Source: Austropuccinia psidii (taxonomy: Eukaryota; Basidiomycota; Pucciniomycetes; Pucciniales; Sphaerophragmiaceae). From it: a stretch of DNA of 64,000 nucleotides. Positions within the stretch are counted from its first letter, which is position 1; each line of letters starts with the position of its first letter. Below are positions 37,773-51,094 of this stretch, piece after piece. Below the pieces are notes generated by a model. It saw nothing but the letters and a program-made list of their open reading frames with translations. It did no database searches and was not told the DNA's origin. Where the stretch lies: positions 4,621,888 to 4,685,887 of the forward strand of contig JALGQZ010000014.1 of NCBI GenBank assembly GCA_023105745.1, given 5' to 3'. The position numbers and the translations under genes were made by a program.

Positions 37773-39202
37773 TGTCAGGATGATACTATGATAAAGGTAT
37801 AACTAGGCTAATTACAACTTTAACTGTGTATGTGACACGGCAGAAAATGATTAAAAAAGATTTATAAAGGTTTTATAATAAGATAAAAGGGTTCTACTAT
37901 TGAGAAATAGTGGTGGTGAGCGCTATTGAGAACCCTGGGTGCAGGCTTTATCTGTTGGATTACAATAATAAAGTCTACAATAATTAAAGATTATAATTAT
38001 ACCTGATTATTTAACCAAGAGTAAAACTGTTTTTGACAGTTTACTACGTAGGTTATTCAAGAGCAGGATGAGGAAAGGTTTTTGGCTGTGAAAAGCCCTC
38101 CTTTTATCCTGAAATTGAGGTGGAAAGGCTGCTAGACCTTTCCACGTAGAGGAAGTGAAGATTTTTCACTCTCTAGGACAGGCTTGTGGTTTGCAAACAG
38201 CCTGTATACCCTGTATTGGGCTCAGATGTGGTTTTGAAACCACATCTGGGCAGTTTTCACCAATACAGGGTGAAAATTTTCATCTGGGGACCTCACAGCC
38301 TGATTCTGACGTGTATGACGCGTAGAATGCTGTACAGAAACTGTATGGGACCCCAGTATTGACTGACATATGAGGTATTGAAGTAAAAACATGCTTCTTC
38401 GTCTATTTGACACCTCATATTCATGGTTATGGGATAGTATCCCATGGTAAGGCTGTATCTGACAGCAGGTGGGATTTTGACCTTAAAATGGTCATAACTC
38501 TGTCAGTTTTTGAGATATCAAGCTCAAAGTTGGTTCATTGAATAGCTCTGTATGGGCTCTACACAATGGTACCCAACTTGACATGGTTATCATCAAATAT
38601 GACAAAGTTATCCCATGTACAAGTATTTTTGTACATTGGCGTGGTCTGGTCAAAAGCTGTATTAAGCTTGTTTGGCCAATAACTTCTGTTGTAGTTGAGT
38701 TATGAGGAAATGGATGGCACCATCAGATAGCCCTGATTGTTCTCTTTCCAAAAAGACCCCACTTCAGGTATCTCACACTAAAACAGTAAAAGTTAGATGA
38801 GAGGTGAATGTTTTGTTCACCCTTATTTGGTCTGAATTTGACCATAACTCAAGTAATACTGGTGCTAGCTCAGTTTGGCTAGTACCATTGGATAGCCCTG
38901 ACTTAGAGCTTCATTTTGAATACCAATTTGATGGGGTTAAGCCTCTCCTTCTAGATTTTAGATGAGAGGTGAAAATTAAGGTTTATGCTCAGCAATAACT
39001 TTGAGCAGGAATAACTTTGTTATTTCTTGTCCTATGGTGATGGGACTTATATTTTCAGGAAGAGGTGAGTTTCCTCTTTCTTTTGATACCTTTTGAGCTA
39101 ATTTGGCTCAGCTCCATGTTTTGGTGGTATTTTGGCTATACCATTGGTTTATGGTATTTTGGCTGTCATGCTTGTGCTCTGGTTTTGAGTCACAGGCTGA
39201 CA
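37773..39202 (-). repeat. Element C 5' LTR (1430 bp)
   Basis: TGTCAG...CTGACA, followed by the ATGAT duplication at 39203-39207. Confidence 0.95.
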
Positions 39203-39207
39203 ATGAT

Positions 39208-40068
39208 GTCATCAAACTTAGAGTTATAGTGATAACTCTAAATAATGGTGTAATAATGAGATAAGATGGTTTTTTTATGATGTAATCATCACCAACCTTA
39301 AAACACTGATCAATTCCAGTGGATACCATCAGTAAAAGTCTACTAGAAGCCTGTTTGACTCTAAAAGGGAGGAATTTACTATAAATAGACCTCTTTTTAC
39401 TATATTTCCCCAGCAGACACATCAAAAACAATAAAACACAAAACAAAAAGGTAAATTCTTTATTCTTTATATGTAAATCTTTTACATAATGAAAGACCAA
39501 AGGTAATATTGATGTGATTACTCCAATCGTTGCATTTTTTTGTTGTATTTCTCTACAAATTCCACTTTCCTAGTAAAATTAAGAATATTTTTAATTTCTC
39601 TTATTTTATCTTTTTAAATACAATTTAAATAGGTTTTATTTACATTTTTTGGCATAAAATCATTCAAAATTATTATGTTAAGTTTCAATAGTATGTTATC
39701 TTTTCTTTTAGAATAATTTCTCTCTATTCTTAATTTTAATAATTCATTTATTAATATATAACATTAATATTGGTGATATTATTGTTATTAATGGTTTTTT
39801 ATTATTAAAAAACAATTTTTTACACCTTTATTATTTGTTGGTAACAATAATAAAGAGCTCTGAATATATTAATCATTATATATTAATATATTTATTTTTA
39901 TTATAATATTATATTTATTTCATAATATAAGAATTTTAGGCCATAATTATAATAATTATTTATTATTATAGTTATTCTCTATTTTTTATTAAATTAATAA
40001 GCACATTTATAATACAATAAGTGGAATTTTTGTAATGTTTACCTATTGTTTCATAGTCAAACCTTACA
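39208..40068 (+). repeat. Right part of the old LTR split by element C
   Basis: Continues the LTR begun at 28461; the combined length is about 1.92 kb. It ends CAAACCTTACA. It contains a TATA box (TATAAATAG, 39380-39388) in a conserved block also present in reverse at about 42118. It matches the 41406-42290 part of the opposite-facing solo LTR. Confidence 0.85.
39380..39388 (+). promoter_or_regulatory. TATA box in old LTR
   Basis: TATAAATAG, conserved in both copies of this LTR family and followed by a T/C-rich run. Confidence 0.45.
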
Positions 40069-41400
40069 TATAAATTTGAAGGGGATTTTGAAAAGTAATC
40101 CTATTCTTCACATACCTAAAATAAAATTTTCATTTGATTATTATTATTAAGCTCTTGATCTGGTGCTTTAAAGATATAAAACTCATTACATTTGCATAAT
40201 TTTGAATTAAGTTTATCAGGAGCATTAATTTTTATTGTACCCACTCAGACAAGAGTATTCATATACAAGTAAATATATGCTTCCAAAAAAGTTTGGAGCT
40301 TGATGAATTTTTTTTACAGATTGAAGATTATTCTTGTGGATCATGAATCATCACCATGGTAATAAACTCATTATGACCACAGGAATCAAAATCTAAAATA
40401 AATTGCAAGCTCAGCTGCAAGGATTATTTTGAAACAAATAATTTGCTCATAGAAAATGAGCATGTGAATAGTTAAGACTTGTATCATGAGGAATAATTTT
40501 TATTGAAAAATTTACTTCCCCCATTTGAAACTTAAGGCTTTACAAAACCTTGCACATTGGTCCCTAATTATCATACTGTGAGAGCTTATGGAATACCTTA
40601 AATCCAATGAAAATCATTTTTAATATTCAGAATTGAAATATGTACATGTAAAATTAATTTTTTTGAATTGGTATTTTGATGGAGAGTCAGTAGTCATTTG
40701 AAGCCTTTCTTATTTGAAAAAGTATTTATAGGATGGCTAACTTTTCTTTGGGAGATAAGAAGATATTGAGGGCCTGAGTTAAATTTTATTGACCAACAAC
40801 AGTGGGATATGATGAGTTCCTCTTTGAAAAATATCCTTTGTATGAATTACATAGTTTTTAATAATATATTTCTATTCAGTTGTTTTTTGCAAATTTTTTG
40901 ATACATTGAATGTTATGTAATATGGCAAGAAATACATTTTAAATCATAATAGGTCTTGGGTCAGTTCTATCATGGGAAAAAGGTGTGAGAGTTTTTTAAT
41001 GTTTAATTTTGGCAAAAGTTGAATTATGTTTGGTTCCAGGTTTGAAAAAAAAAATATTCAATTTCCAGGATAAGAGAAAGAAAAATACTGGGTAAATGTT
41101 TTTTGGGGGACATTTCTTTTGAATATGACATTCACATGAAACTTTCCAGAGTCATTCCCAAATTAAAAAGAAGGACATGATATATTTTAATTTTTTTTTG
41201 ATCTCCAGAAATCAAACTCAATTCAGATCTTAGGAGAACATAATGATGAAACATATAAAGTTTTCTGTTTTTGTTATTTAGTTAGAATAAATGATGATAG
41301 TTGACTTTTTAAAGAGATATATTTTGATGTGAAGCTTTTGAGCATTAGAAATATTTAGTTCTGACAAATGAAGCTTCAGAGAAATAAAATACATTAAAGG
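40069..41400. other. Interval between two opposed LTRs, no gene recognised
   Basis: AT-rich sequence with many stops in all frames. I find no transposon domain, tandem repeat or RNA gene. It may be old retroelement DNA too decayed to read. Confidence 0.5.
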
Positions 41401-41405
41401 AAGGA

Positions 41406-43340
41406 TGTAAGGTTTGACTATGGAATAATAAGTAAAAATTACTAATATTTCACTTATTGTATTATGAATGTCCTTATAAATGAAATAATTAAGATAAAAA
41501 TAATTATAATAACAAAGAATTATTATAATTATGGCGTAAAATAATTATATTATTAAATAGAAATAAGAATATAATTTATATTATAAAAATTAATATATTT
41601 AAAAGCACTTTATTATTCTTACCAACAAATAATAAAGGCGTAAAAAAATTCTTTTTTATTAATAAAAAACAATTAATAACAATAATATTACCAATATTAA
41701 AGTTATGAATTAATATAAATACTATTTATATTAATTATAGAATTATTAAAAGTAATAATAGAGAAAGATTATTATAATAAGAGAAATAACCTACTTTTAA
41801 TACTTAATTTATAAATTTTGAATAAATTTACCCCTAGAAATGTAAATAAAACTTATTTAAATTTTAGTTACAATAAAATTTAAGAGAAATTACAAATTTT
41901 CTAGATTTTACGTGGAATTGAGGTTTTTAAGAGAAATTCAAACAAAACAATTAAGTAATTGTAATAATCACGTCAAAGATGAAGATTATTATAATATTAC
42001 CTTTGGTCTTTAATAATATAAAAGTTTTATATATAAAGAATCAAGAAATTACCTTTTTTATTGAATGATTTAATGTCTTGTAAGCATCTGAGGGGAAAAC
42101 AAAGTAAAAAGAGCTCTATTTATAGTAAATACCTCCCTCCTAGCGTTCATCGGCTTCTAGTAGACGTGCACTGATCATATCCACTGGAATTGATCAATAT
42201 CTTAAGGTTTGGTGATGATTACATCATGATCAAGCCATCTTATCTCATTATTACGCCATTATTTAGAGTTATCACTATAGCTCTAAGTTTGATGACGTCA
42301 AGGCTTGGCAGAACCCCAAAATTCGTGTATTTTATTAGTCTTAATCATAAACTAACAGTATTCACCAATTTTATCACTCATATGACTGTTAAACTCAATT
42401 TAAGGTTACAGTGAGTGATCTTAAATGATCAAATTAAGCTCAAACTTTGATCCTTGATAACTTTTAAGGTTTACACGCTACAGCAATTCAGACAGTGAAT
42501 CTTAATAGCTTGGCATAACCTCATTATGATTCCAAGAGCATTTCATTACCTCATCAAAACTCGATTTTTGATGATTTTTCTTGTAACTCATCTTTTCTGT
42601 CAAAATTTGATATTTTGAACTTCAAACCATGGTTTCAAGGGGTTATACCTTGAATATTATAATACAAAATAAATCATTCTTCACGAATGAACTAGTAGAA
42701 TCTAACTGTCTACTTTTTTTAAGTTTGGACCACTTTCACAACAAAGTAGTCAACAGCTCTGTTGATTTTAATCAATAATCCCTTAGAGGTTTTATAGCTT
42801 ATGAAATAAACTTCATTTCTGTATTCCTACAGTAATTACATGATGACTTTTTTTTTGGCTCTTCACTCTATCATGCATATTTCAAAAGATATTAGCTAAA
42901 ATCCTTGAATATATGCATTGACCAAAAAAGTGCATATATTCAGCTTAACTCCTTAGGTATTGACTTTGAAGATTAGCTTCTTAATTGCTTTATGTGTGCA
43001 ATTTTATGGAGAATTCAATGATACCATTTATCTCACATGTTGTTTCATTGGTATTTGAAATAATTAAGGATTTGTGTTTTTTATAAGGTATTATTACTTA
43101 TAACTCATTAAATATTGACTTTACAGATATGCCATAAAAATGGTATATGTGTATTTTACCATGGAGAATCCAATGGTATAATTTATTTCACATATTTATT
43201 CATTGGTTTTCAAGTTAAGCCAAGTTTTATGCCAATTTATGGCATTTTTGTAGCTTTAAGGTAATTATTTCTAATGTATAACTATTTTAAATATTTCTTG
43301 TGACCTTTTTGGGTATGTGGTCATATCTCAAAGGTTCACA
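41406..43340 (-). repeat. Solo LTR (1935 bp) of the old LTR family
   Basis: On the minus strand it runs TGTGAACCTTTGAG...CAAACCTTACA. It is flanked by AAGGA on both sides (41401-41405 and 43341-43345), a perfect 5-bp duplication. With no internal element this is a solo LTR left by recombination. A TGACGTCA palindrome lies at about 42293. 43346-43654 holds nothing recognisable apart from three short GGTTGG-containing words near 43590-43625. Confidence 0.93.
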
Positions 43341-43654
43341 AAGGATATCATAGCAGATAAGGAAATTCGGTATTTTGATATTGATAACTGTAACAAATAA
43401 CTCATGACTAATGACTTCATCTTCATTTCAAAGTTGTTGATTTCTCTTTCAAAGAGTTTTGTGGAGTAAATGCTTTTTCTGGTTTGCCCGAGTCTAAATA
43501 ATGGAATTAACTTTTTCAATTATTGCTGAATTGAGAAAATCCGGCTTGGAAGAAGACCAAATATTAATAGAAATTTAGAGCCCAGTATGAAGCAGGTTGG
43601 AAGCTGGGTTGGCCCTAGGTTGGACCTACTACCCCCGCAAGTGCGGATAGCTTT

Positions 43655-44606
43655 TTTTCATGGTGACTGTGTGAAATTTCAAGAAATCACTTTAAGAAGT
43701 TAATTTTGGATGGATTTTTGAAGTTATTGCTATTTTTCCATGTAAAATAGCAATAAATACCAAACCTTTACTCTTTATAAGGTTTGAATCATTTTAGCCT
43801 AAATTTTAAGCTTATTTTAGCATTTTCAAGCTTAATTAAGATTTTCAAATTATTAAAACCTTAATTACAAGCCTGAATGTAGGTATTTACTCGCTGGAAG
43901 CTTGTAATTCCTGTCCAAAAAGGGAATAAAGAAGTTTCATATTGAATATTCAATTTAATTCTAATCTCAAAGCTTTAATAAGGTTAAAAGTCCTTCAATA
44001 CAGGAGGAAAACCTCATTCAACCTTCTGTAGATGTTAAAATGTTGGGTACCCTGGCTCTATTGGCCTTTTTTCCTTTGTCCAACCTTTTGGAATGCCTTT
44101 TCCCCTTTTTTATTTAAAGCCATAGAATAGCTTTAGACCAATTTGAATTGGGCTTTCACAGTACTTCCAGACTGTATAAAAAATTCTTAGCCAATTCAGG
44201 AAATATACACCACACCTTAATCTTAACTCAACTTTCGAAAGTTTGCATAAACCTTATGCAATTTTAAGCTTAAGTTTAAAATTTATAATTTTGAAAAATT
44301 TGGATATAAAGTGTAAAATATCATATTTGTACTGTCAGATTCTTAAACCTTCCAATAAAAAAGAAATATCTATTTTGGGGTATAACACCTTATTGGTCTA
44401 CCCTAGGTTATATTTGGTGTGAAATACAAAAATGACATCATATTTATAAATCTGTTTATCAAAAATAAAGCTAGAATAATATTTTTGGTTATTTTTGTTA
44501 TTTTTCCTTTTAAATTAACTTGATAATTCCATTGAAGGCTAAGTCAACCATGTAAAAACCTCTTTGTGGCCTTTTGGGTATTTAATAAATATCGCACAGG
44601 ATCACC
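43655..44606 (-). repeat. Truncated LTR related to the solo LTR at 48911
   Basis: Reverse-complement match to the first 950 bp of the LTR at 48911-51094. It includes the paired blocks around GGGTACCC and the ATTGCCATTTT region. Its outer end, GGATCACC, corresponds to the reversed TGTGAGCC start. The other half of the LTR is missing. Confidence 0.75.
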
Positions 44607-45655
44607 AATTTTAAGAATCCTACCACGTGGAAGGAAGAATTTTCTCATCCTGATAAACCAATTTGGGTTGAAGCTCTAAATACTGAACTAAATCATTTAG
44701 CATCTAGAGGCTTCATTACAGAGAAATCCTTGCCAAAGAGATGAAAACAGAATTTAGTTCAATTCAAACAAAAGTTTGGCAACAATGTAAAGATCATCAA
44801 AATCAAGGTACACATCTGTGCACAAGGATTCTTCCAGCAACATGGTTTTAACTACAACAATAATTTTTCTCCAATGGTAAATTCAGTTCATTAAGATGCA
44901 TAACAACTATTCCAACACCCAAACCTCTTCAAGTAAACCACATTGATTCAGTGGCAGCATTTCTAAACACAAATTTAAGGCAACAAATCTACATGAAAGT
45001 AACTAAATTTTTTCCATTGAAATCCTCTGGGAAGGTATGGCACCTGCGGTAACCATTATAATTCCTGAAAAAATCATCATAACACTTGTTCTTAGAATTC
45101 ACAAGCTTCTTTAACTAAATTAATGTTTCTTGCAGAAATGCAGACCATTGCATGTTTGCTTCTGATGATCCTAGGTGGGAGTCTTTTGTGCATATTAATT
45201 TTGATGATATGACTATAGCCTCCAATTATGTATTCAAATTCAAGAGACTAATTATGTAATTCTTTGAAATGGTGGACCTTGTTCCTGCCACTTTTGTCCT
45301 GGTAATCAAGTTGACACACAATGCAGCCACCAGAAAGTTTTTCCTACCACAAACCTCATACATCAAGTATTTACTTGATGAATACAGAATGAAAAATTGT
45401 AAAGTAGCTACACCAATTGTACCCAATTCAAAAATGAAATCAGATTTTTCCAATTATAATCAAAGGTTTCTGTTTCCAAGACAAAATTACCAACAATCTA
45501 TTGGTAAGATTAGTTCCCTTCAAGTAGCAACAAGAGCAGATATGACATTTCCCACTCCTCAGCTCTCTCAGGTTTTAGATCAACCAGCCTTTTTTCACTG
45601 GATTAGATTCAAAAATTTGATGCAATACCTTTCTGGAACCAGTTTAAGCTAACAA
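44607..45655 (+). pseudogene. Ty1/copia reverse transcriptase fragment
   Basis: Decayed copia pol. The first part (44620-45050) reads, with frameshifts and stops, as the start of the copia RT (WVEALNTELNHLASRGFITE, then an AQGFFQQHGFNYNNNFSP-type segment, then the QxxVxxAFLN region). The last part (45269-45652) is an open 127-codon stretch matching the RT to RNase H connection (VLxIKLTH, SYIKYLLDEY, LQVATRADM, LMQYLSGTSL). The YVDD catalytic region is lost or unrecognisable between them. Gag and integrase are not upstream because an LTR fragment adjoins. This is a different copy from the copia relic at 46447-52524. Confidence 0.8.
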
Positions 45656-46446
45656 GTCTTCAAATTTCTCCAATATATAATTAGAGCCAGTAAATAATAA
45701 CACTTGAAATAGTAAAGACAATTAGTAACAGAAATTAATGTACTTACATGAATAATCATAAGTACCTGATTAATTTAGATAAATATTTCAAACACAAATA
45801 TGAAGATTTTTCAATCAAAACACACATCAGCACTCTACAGTACTACATTCTATGATTAGTGAAACTGAATTCTTGATACTTATGAATGAAATTAAAGTAT
45901 ATACCTTCATAATCCTTAAGCCTCATTAGTAGAGTGTTGTTAATGTGTTATTTTTACAGTATAAGTATTCTTAGATAAAGGTTCAAAAAATAGTGAATAA
46001 TTGAATCAAAACAAATGAAAGCTTGAGAGATGATTCTAATGATCTATATCCCTAATATCATGCTTATATATCCTCATCAATATACAGTGGATGGTGGAAG
46101 AGATCTCTTCTCCTAAAACGTAATATTTTAGGTTCTATTCTGAAGGATCCAAGCTCAACCTCCCAAAGTGGTTACACTAACAACTTGCAAATGGTAGCTT
46201 GATTCCATACTCGGCTGTTTCCTATATCTTTGTCTCTTCATTATCCTTCAAAGGAGACTCCTTTTTGGAACCAAAAAACTTGCGCTTTGTCTGGGGGGAG
46301 AAAGTGTCTTTCTCTGAATTTACAGTGCGGCTTACTATGCCAACTGTATTGATACTCATTAATCAGTAACATGCTAATGTTAAGATTATCGTTGAAAGGA
46401 AGGTTAAAATAGTATTTTAGCAATTTTTAGATTGAAAGTAAAACCA
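45656..46446. other. No gene recognised after copia fragment
   Basis: AT-rich DNA, possibly the decayed 3' end of the copia copy. A slightly more complex block (46080-46340) contains no domain I can name. Confidence 0.45.
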
Positions 46447-46766
46447 TGTTGTTGAGATCACCCTATACTTTGAGGGATTGCAACACCATGACAATTTTTG
46501 CTATCTAAGATCTGTCCCATGTGCACCTGGGAGGGTTAAACCGAGTTTTTATGATCCCGACTACATATGCCTGAGGACTATTTAAAAAGACCATACTTTT
46601 ATTACTTTGTTTCCTCATCTTTGTTGTTATTAATCCTTTTCTCAAATACAAATCTCTTATCCTCAAAGGTTGGAAAGTTCTTATGTTGTTTCTGTTCTTC
46701 ATGTGCAATTATGATCTTTGTCAGGAGTAGTCCTTTACTCAAATACAAAACTCTTTTCCTCACAGT
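46447..46766 (+). repeat. Probable 5' LTR of the copia relic
   Basis: Short unit starting TGTTGTTGAGATCACC, with a TATTTAAAAAG box near 46580 and a pyrimidine-rich end. It is directly upstream of copia gag remains. Two similar blocks inside (TCAAATACAAA at about 46645 and 46740) suggest internal duplication. No second LTR copy is present to fix the ends. Confidence 0.4.
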
Positions 46767-46799
46767 TTGTGGGCGCAGTTGATTCCTGAAGAACTAAAA

Positions 46800-48910
46800 G
46801 TAATTTATTCTTTTGTACAACATGGAAAGATCACTTTTAAAACTCATCTATACTCATCAAAGAATAAAAATGGAAAATAAACAATTAATTCATCTCAAAC
46901 CAAGTTTGGTTTGAAACTTAAATCATCAAAGCTTTTCTAAAAGGTTAGAAAAGATCTCTAACATTGAGAAATTAAATACGTTGAGATTCTCAAAATGTAA
47001 AAATAGGATAATTCTAGCCTTTCAGATAAGAAGTCTGGATTTCTTCCTAGATCAAAAAAGGGTAATCTCTTTCCCAATAGAGGACTGTGAAAAAGAAGCT
47101 AACATCTTCAGAGAAGGATGTAATCAGGTGTATTACTGGATCAGCTCTCAGATTAATCAAGAAGAAAAAGTTAAATTCTACAACTGAAAACAAAAAAAGT
47201 GTGATCTAGTAGAACTGTAGAAGAAAGTACAGGAATACTATGCCTCTTCCTCTTTCAAAATCTTTCCTGATCTTATATTCAACATCTTTAACTGAAAAAT
47301 GGCTAAAGGAACTTTCATGGAACCTGTTGGAGAATTTTGACATCTGCACAGCTTACTTTGTAAGATAGGTCCTGAACTGTTTAAAGAAGATATTCTTCTG
47401 AATATCATGGCTTTCTACTCACTTAAGCTTTTTACATCTTCTTTGCAATCTGTGGAAAAAAAACTTTAGCAGGCCACAAAGCTGTCTGGAAAAATGCCCA
47501 CTCTTGACAAAGTGTTCTCAGAAGTGGAGCTGACTCTTTCAAGAAGGGTTGGAGTTTCAGATAATTCTCAAGCATTAAACTCTCATCGTCAAAGGACAAG
47601 GTTCTTTGGAGGGAATTATGACCCATTTGCTCCTCATTTAGAATCACAATTCTTTCATCTGCATCCAGATGAAAGAGATTCTTATCAAATTGAATGAATA
47701 GAAAAGAAGATAAGAAGGATTGAAGAAGTGACTTTCACAAATATTTTTCAGAATTCTTTAAAAGGTTTGAAGGAATATAATGCTATTTTGGATAATGGGG
47801 ATTCTTTTTCTTTGTTTAAAACATCAAGAAGATTTTTTATGTATCACCCTACAAGTATTCCTCTTTATCTGGCCAATGGTTCCTGTGTTCATACTGTTTG
47901 TATGGGTACAGCAGTTAGCTTATTGGAAGGAGGAATCGTTCTTCATCTAAAAAACTCTTTTGGTTATCCCCTCAATCTCTTTCACCATTTTCAAAGAAAC
48001 AATGTAGACTTATTGGTAGGGAAACTGGTGCTGATCTTGTAGACTCAGAAGGAAAGCTCATTTTCAAGGGAATATTCATTAAAAACGCCATAGCTGTCAC
48101 TCTTGAAAGACAAGTAGCTGGAAAGGTCCTGCTGCAGGATCCGCTCGCTGTTCATATTTCACTGGGGCATCCATGCAACAAGTATTCTTCCAAAACTTTT
48201 CCTTTGGTCAGCTTAAGCAAACTTCAGTGAAACACATGTGTAAAAGCAAACATCCATCAGCTTCCATTCAAAGGGACTTTTCCTGAACCTGCTTTGGTAA
48301 TGTAAGTAGTACACATGGATCTGTATGGTTCGATTACACCAAATTCTATATGTGGGAATAAATATATGTTTTGGATAATAGATGAGTATAGTCATTTGCT
48401 CTTTGTATACCTTTTGTAAAACAAAGCTCAATGCTTTGAAGTGTTTCAGAGATTTCAAATATTTTCTGAAAAAAAAGTGGTTTTCTGGTCAAAAATGTTG
48501 TGTCTGAGAATGGAGGGGAGTTTGTGATCAAGATTTTTCAAGGGTATCTTTTGTCAAATGTTATTCAGAAATTTTTGACTTCTCCTTATACTCTGCAAGA
48601 GAATCCTTTTTCTGAAAGGGAAAAAAGGAAATTTCTTGAAAGATTTAGATGTCTTCTCTCTGACTTTTGGCTGGACCATAGTTGGTGGGGAGAGGCAGAA
48701 GCGACTTCAGTATACTTGTTGAATCAAATACCAGTCTAATAACAAAATTTCAAGACCCCATATGAGACTTTTGACAACAGAAACTCAGAGATTAAGGACT
48801 TACACCCATTTGGAAGTAAAATTTTTATTAATAAACAAAAGGAGAAGCTCACCTCCAAATTGGATCCTTGTGCCAAAAATGGGATCTTTGTGAGTTACAC
48901 AGAAGGGCAT
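46800..48910 (+). pseudogene. Ty1/copia gag, protease and integrase (5' half), broken
   Basis: Copia-type relic with many frameshifts. Gag remains run 46825-47697, including a 71-codon open piece ending in a His/Asp/Glu-rich tail. A protease-like part (47728-48040) has the copia pattern ILD-x-G...FKT...LANGS...GMGTA; its active site reads Asp-Asn-Gly rather than Asp-Ser-Gly, consistent with decay. From about 48305 the integrase core begins (HMDLYGSITP, then FWIIDEYSHLLFVYLL, then the ENGGEFV segment at 48505) and continues to KNGIFVSYTEGH at 48910. There the solo LTR interrupts it; the same protein resumes at 51095. Confidence 0.8.
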
Positions 48911-51094
48911 TGTGAGCCTGTGAGGTATGTATAACATACCCATAAGGCCACAAATGACTTTATACAGAGTTAAATTTGTCTTTAACAGACTTTTTAATTG
49001 AATTTAAAATAAAAAATAACAAAAAGTAAGTATAACTTTTTTTTGGATAAACAAAGTTATAAATATTATGTCATTTTTGGATTCTACACCAAAAATAACC
49101 TAGGGTACACCCATAGGGTGTTACACCCAAATATACTTATTTCTTATGTTATTGGAATATTTAAGAAACTCACAGTACTAATGTAACTTTTTTTAACATT
49201 TTTTTAAATTGTTAAATTTAAGCTTAAATAAGCTTAAATTTAAAGTTGCATGAGGTTTATGCAAACTTACCAAAATTTTAGTTAAAATTGAGGTGTTGTG
49301 TATATTTACTAAATTGGCTAAGGACTTGCCATACAGGATGTAAATCTTGTGTGGGCTCAATTTAAAAGGGTTTAAGGCCATAGTATGGCTTTAAATAAAT
49401 AAAAGGGCAAAATCCACACAAAAAGGTGGGACAAAGGAAAAAGACCAAATAGAGCTGGGGTACCCAGCTTTTTGGATCTGCAAGGATTCAATTAAGGTTG
49501 TCCACCTTTATGGGAGTATTTTCAACCTTATTTAAACTTTAAGATTAGAATTTGATTCAACCTTAAAGTCTAAACTGGCTTTATCCCAAATTGGAAAGGA
49601 ATTTCAAGCTTCAACTGGGTAAATCCCTATATGCAGGCTTGAAATTAAGGTTTTAAGAACTTTCAAAACTTAATTAAGCTCAAAAAGCTTAAATAAGCTT
49701 AAAGCTTTAAGGTTACAAGCATTAAACCCTTCTCAAAAGTTAAGGTTTAGTGTGTATTGCCATTTTGTGTGGAAAAATAGCAATAACTTCAAAAATTCAT
49801 TAAAAATACATTTCTTAATGTATTTTCTTGGAAATTTCACACAGCTTACAATTTAAGATTATCATATAAATTAAATTTTAAGTATCTTTTATATTTAAAT
49901 TTCCTGGGTAATTAGACTTGAAATTTACTCTTTTAATTAAGCTCAAAGAAAATTGTAATTTCTTTAAAAATGAATTAAAAATTGCGTTTAACATATTTCT
50001 GCTTGAAACTCTATTTTTAAGTTGTTCATGTGATGAACTTTAATATAAATAAACTTATTTCATATTAAAACTTAAAATAATTATTTTAAACGGGGATCAA
50101 AGTTACTTGGAGTTAAGAATAACACTGCTAGCTTTAAATTGGAATTAAAAATAAGTTGCCTTAATAAAGAACTTTATTTTTAAGCATGGTTTTTCAGTTT
50201 TGGCCTGAGCACTCCCTCTACATTCATTATGAATCATGAGAGTTGCTCTGTAGACATAAAAAAGAGTCTTTTCATCACTTTTTTTGTCCATCATCATTAT
50301 CAATCCAATTATATTAGACATTTAAACAGGTAAAGTTTTATTATATATAAGATCTTATTATTAAAATATTTTTTAAGCATTTCATTCTTTATAACTCTTA
50401 AATTAAAGAATTGAAATAATATAAATTAGATTATTTTTGTAATCATCTATAATATATTTTATTTTATAAAATTATTTTCTTTAAAATATCTCTCAAAATC
50501 CACCAATTCCTCCCAAAACTCTTTAATCATATTTTTTATTATAAAAAATTGTTTTATCTTTTAAAATATTGATTTTTGGCGTGTTTTGGACTTATAATTA
50601 TTATTTAATAGAATAACTGTTGTTGTTTGACTTTTTGTATTAAATAAATATTATAAATAAGTTTTCTCTAGAATTCTATATTTTTTTTATCTATTATTAG
50701 TTTTTTTATATAGAATTTTTCTATAAGAATTATTTCTGCACAGTGTGATTATTAATTCTTTTATAAATAATATTTATATTATTTATAAGTGGTTAAGTAT
50801 TTATATTTTCCACCTGTCATTGTCTCATTAAGAGCTTTACACTTCTTATTGTTATGACTGTCAGTGACTATAACAATAGTAGAATAATTATAATTCATTA
50901 TTATTATTATATTCTCTTTATTATTATATTTTATAATAATAATTAAACTTATTATTTTTATATAATTATTTTTTGATAATTATATTTAAATTTGTGGTTA
51001 TAATATTTTATTATATTATATTTTTCTACTGAGGATAGTCATAGTACTCTTGATATTTTTCCTATTATCAAGAGTTTCATAGACAAACCTTACA
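48911..51094 (+). repeat. Solo LTR (2184 bp) inserted in copia integrase
   Basis: TGTGAGCC...CAAACCTTACA. Flanks are GGCAT (48906-48910) and GGAAT (51095-51099), a 5-bp duplication with one mismatch, as expected for an older insertion. The copia reading continues on both sides. A GGCGTGTTTT motif is at 50578. The 5' terminal 45 bp resemble those of element E and of the solo LTR at 41406, but most of the interior differs. Confidence 0.9.

Larger units (their letters stand above)
29520..39202 (-). mobile_element. Element C: full-length, mutated Ty3/gypsy retrotransposon, family 1
   Basis: 9683 bp with LTRs of 1433 bp (29520-30952) and 1430 bp (37773-39202) and perfect ATGAT duplications. The LTRs differ at roughly 20 or more sites on reading (for example near 30067, 30119, 30184, 30337 and 30500), so it is clearly older than E. 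Structurally complete, but gag-pol and the accessory gene each carry disabling mutations. It sits inside an older LTR. Confidence 0.96.

Noticed and set aside
28461..43340. A DNA transposon with 1.9-kb terminal inverted repeats
   Set aside because: The right repeat has its own AAGGA duplication and LTR-type ends (TGTGAACC...CCTTACA); no transposase is present between them. Two independent LTR insertions fit better.
43655..51094. The LTRs at 43655 and 48911 as the pair belonging to the copia element
   Set aside because: They face opposite ways, one is truncated, and the right one interrupts the copia integrase with its own target duplication.
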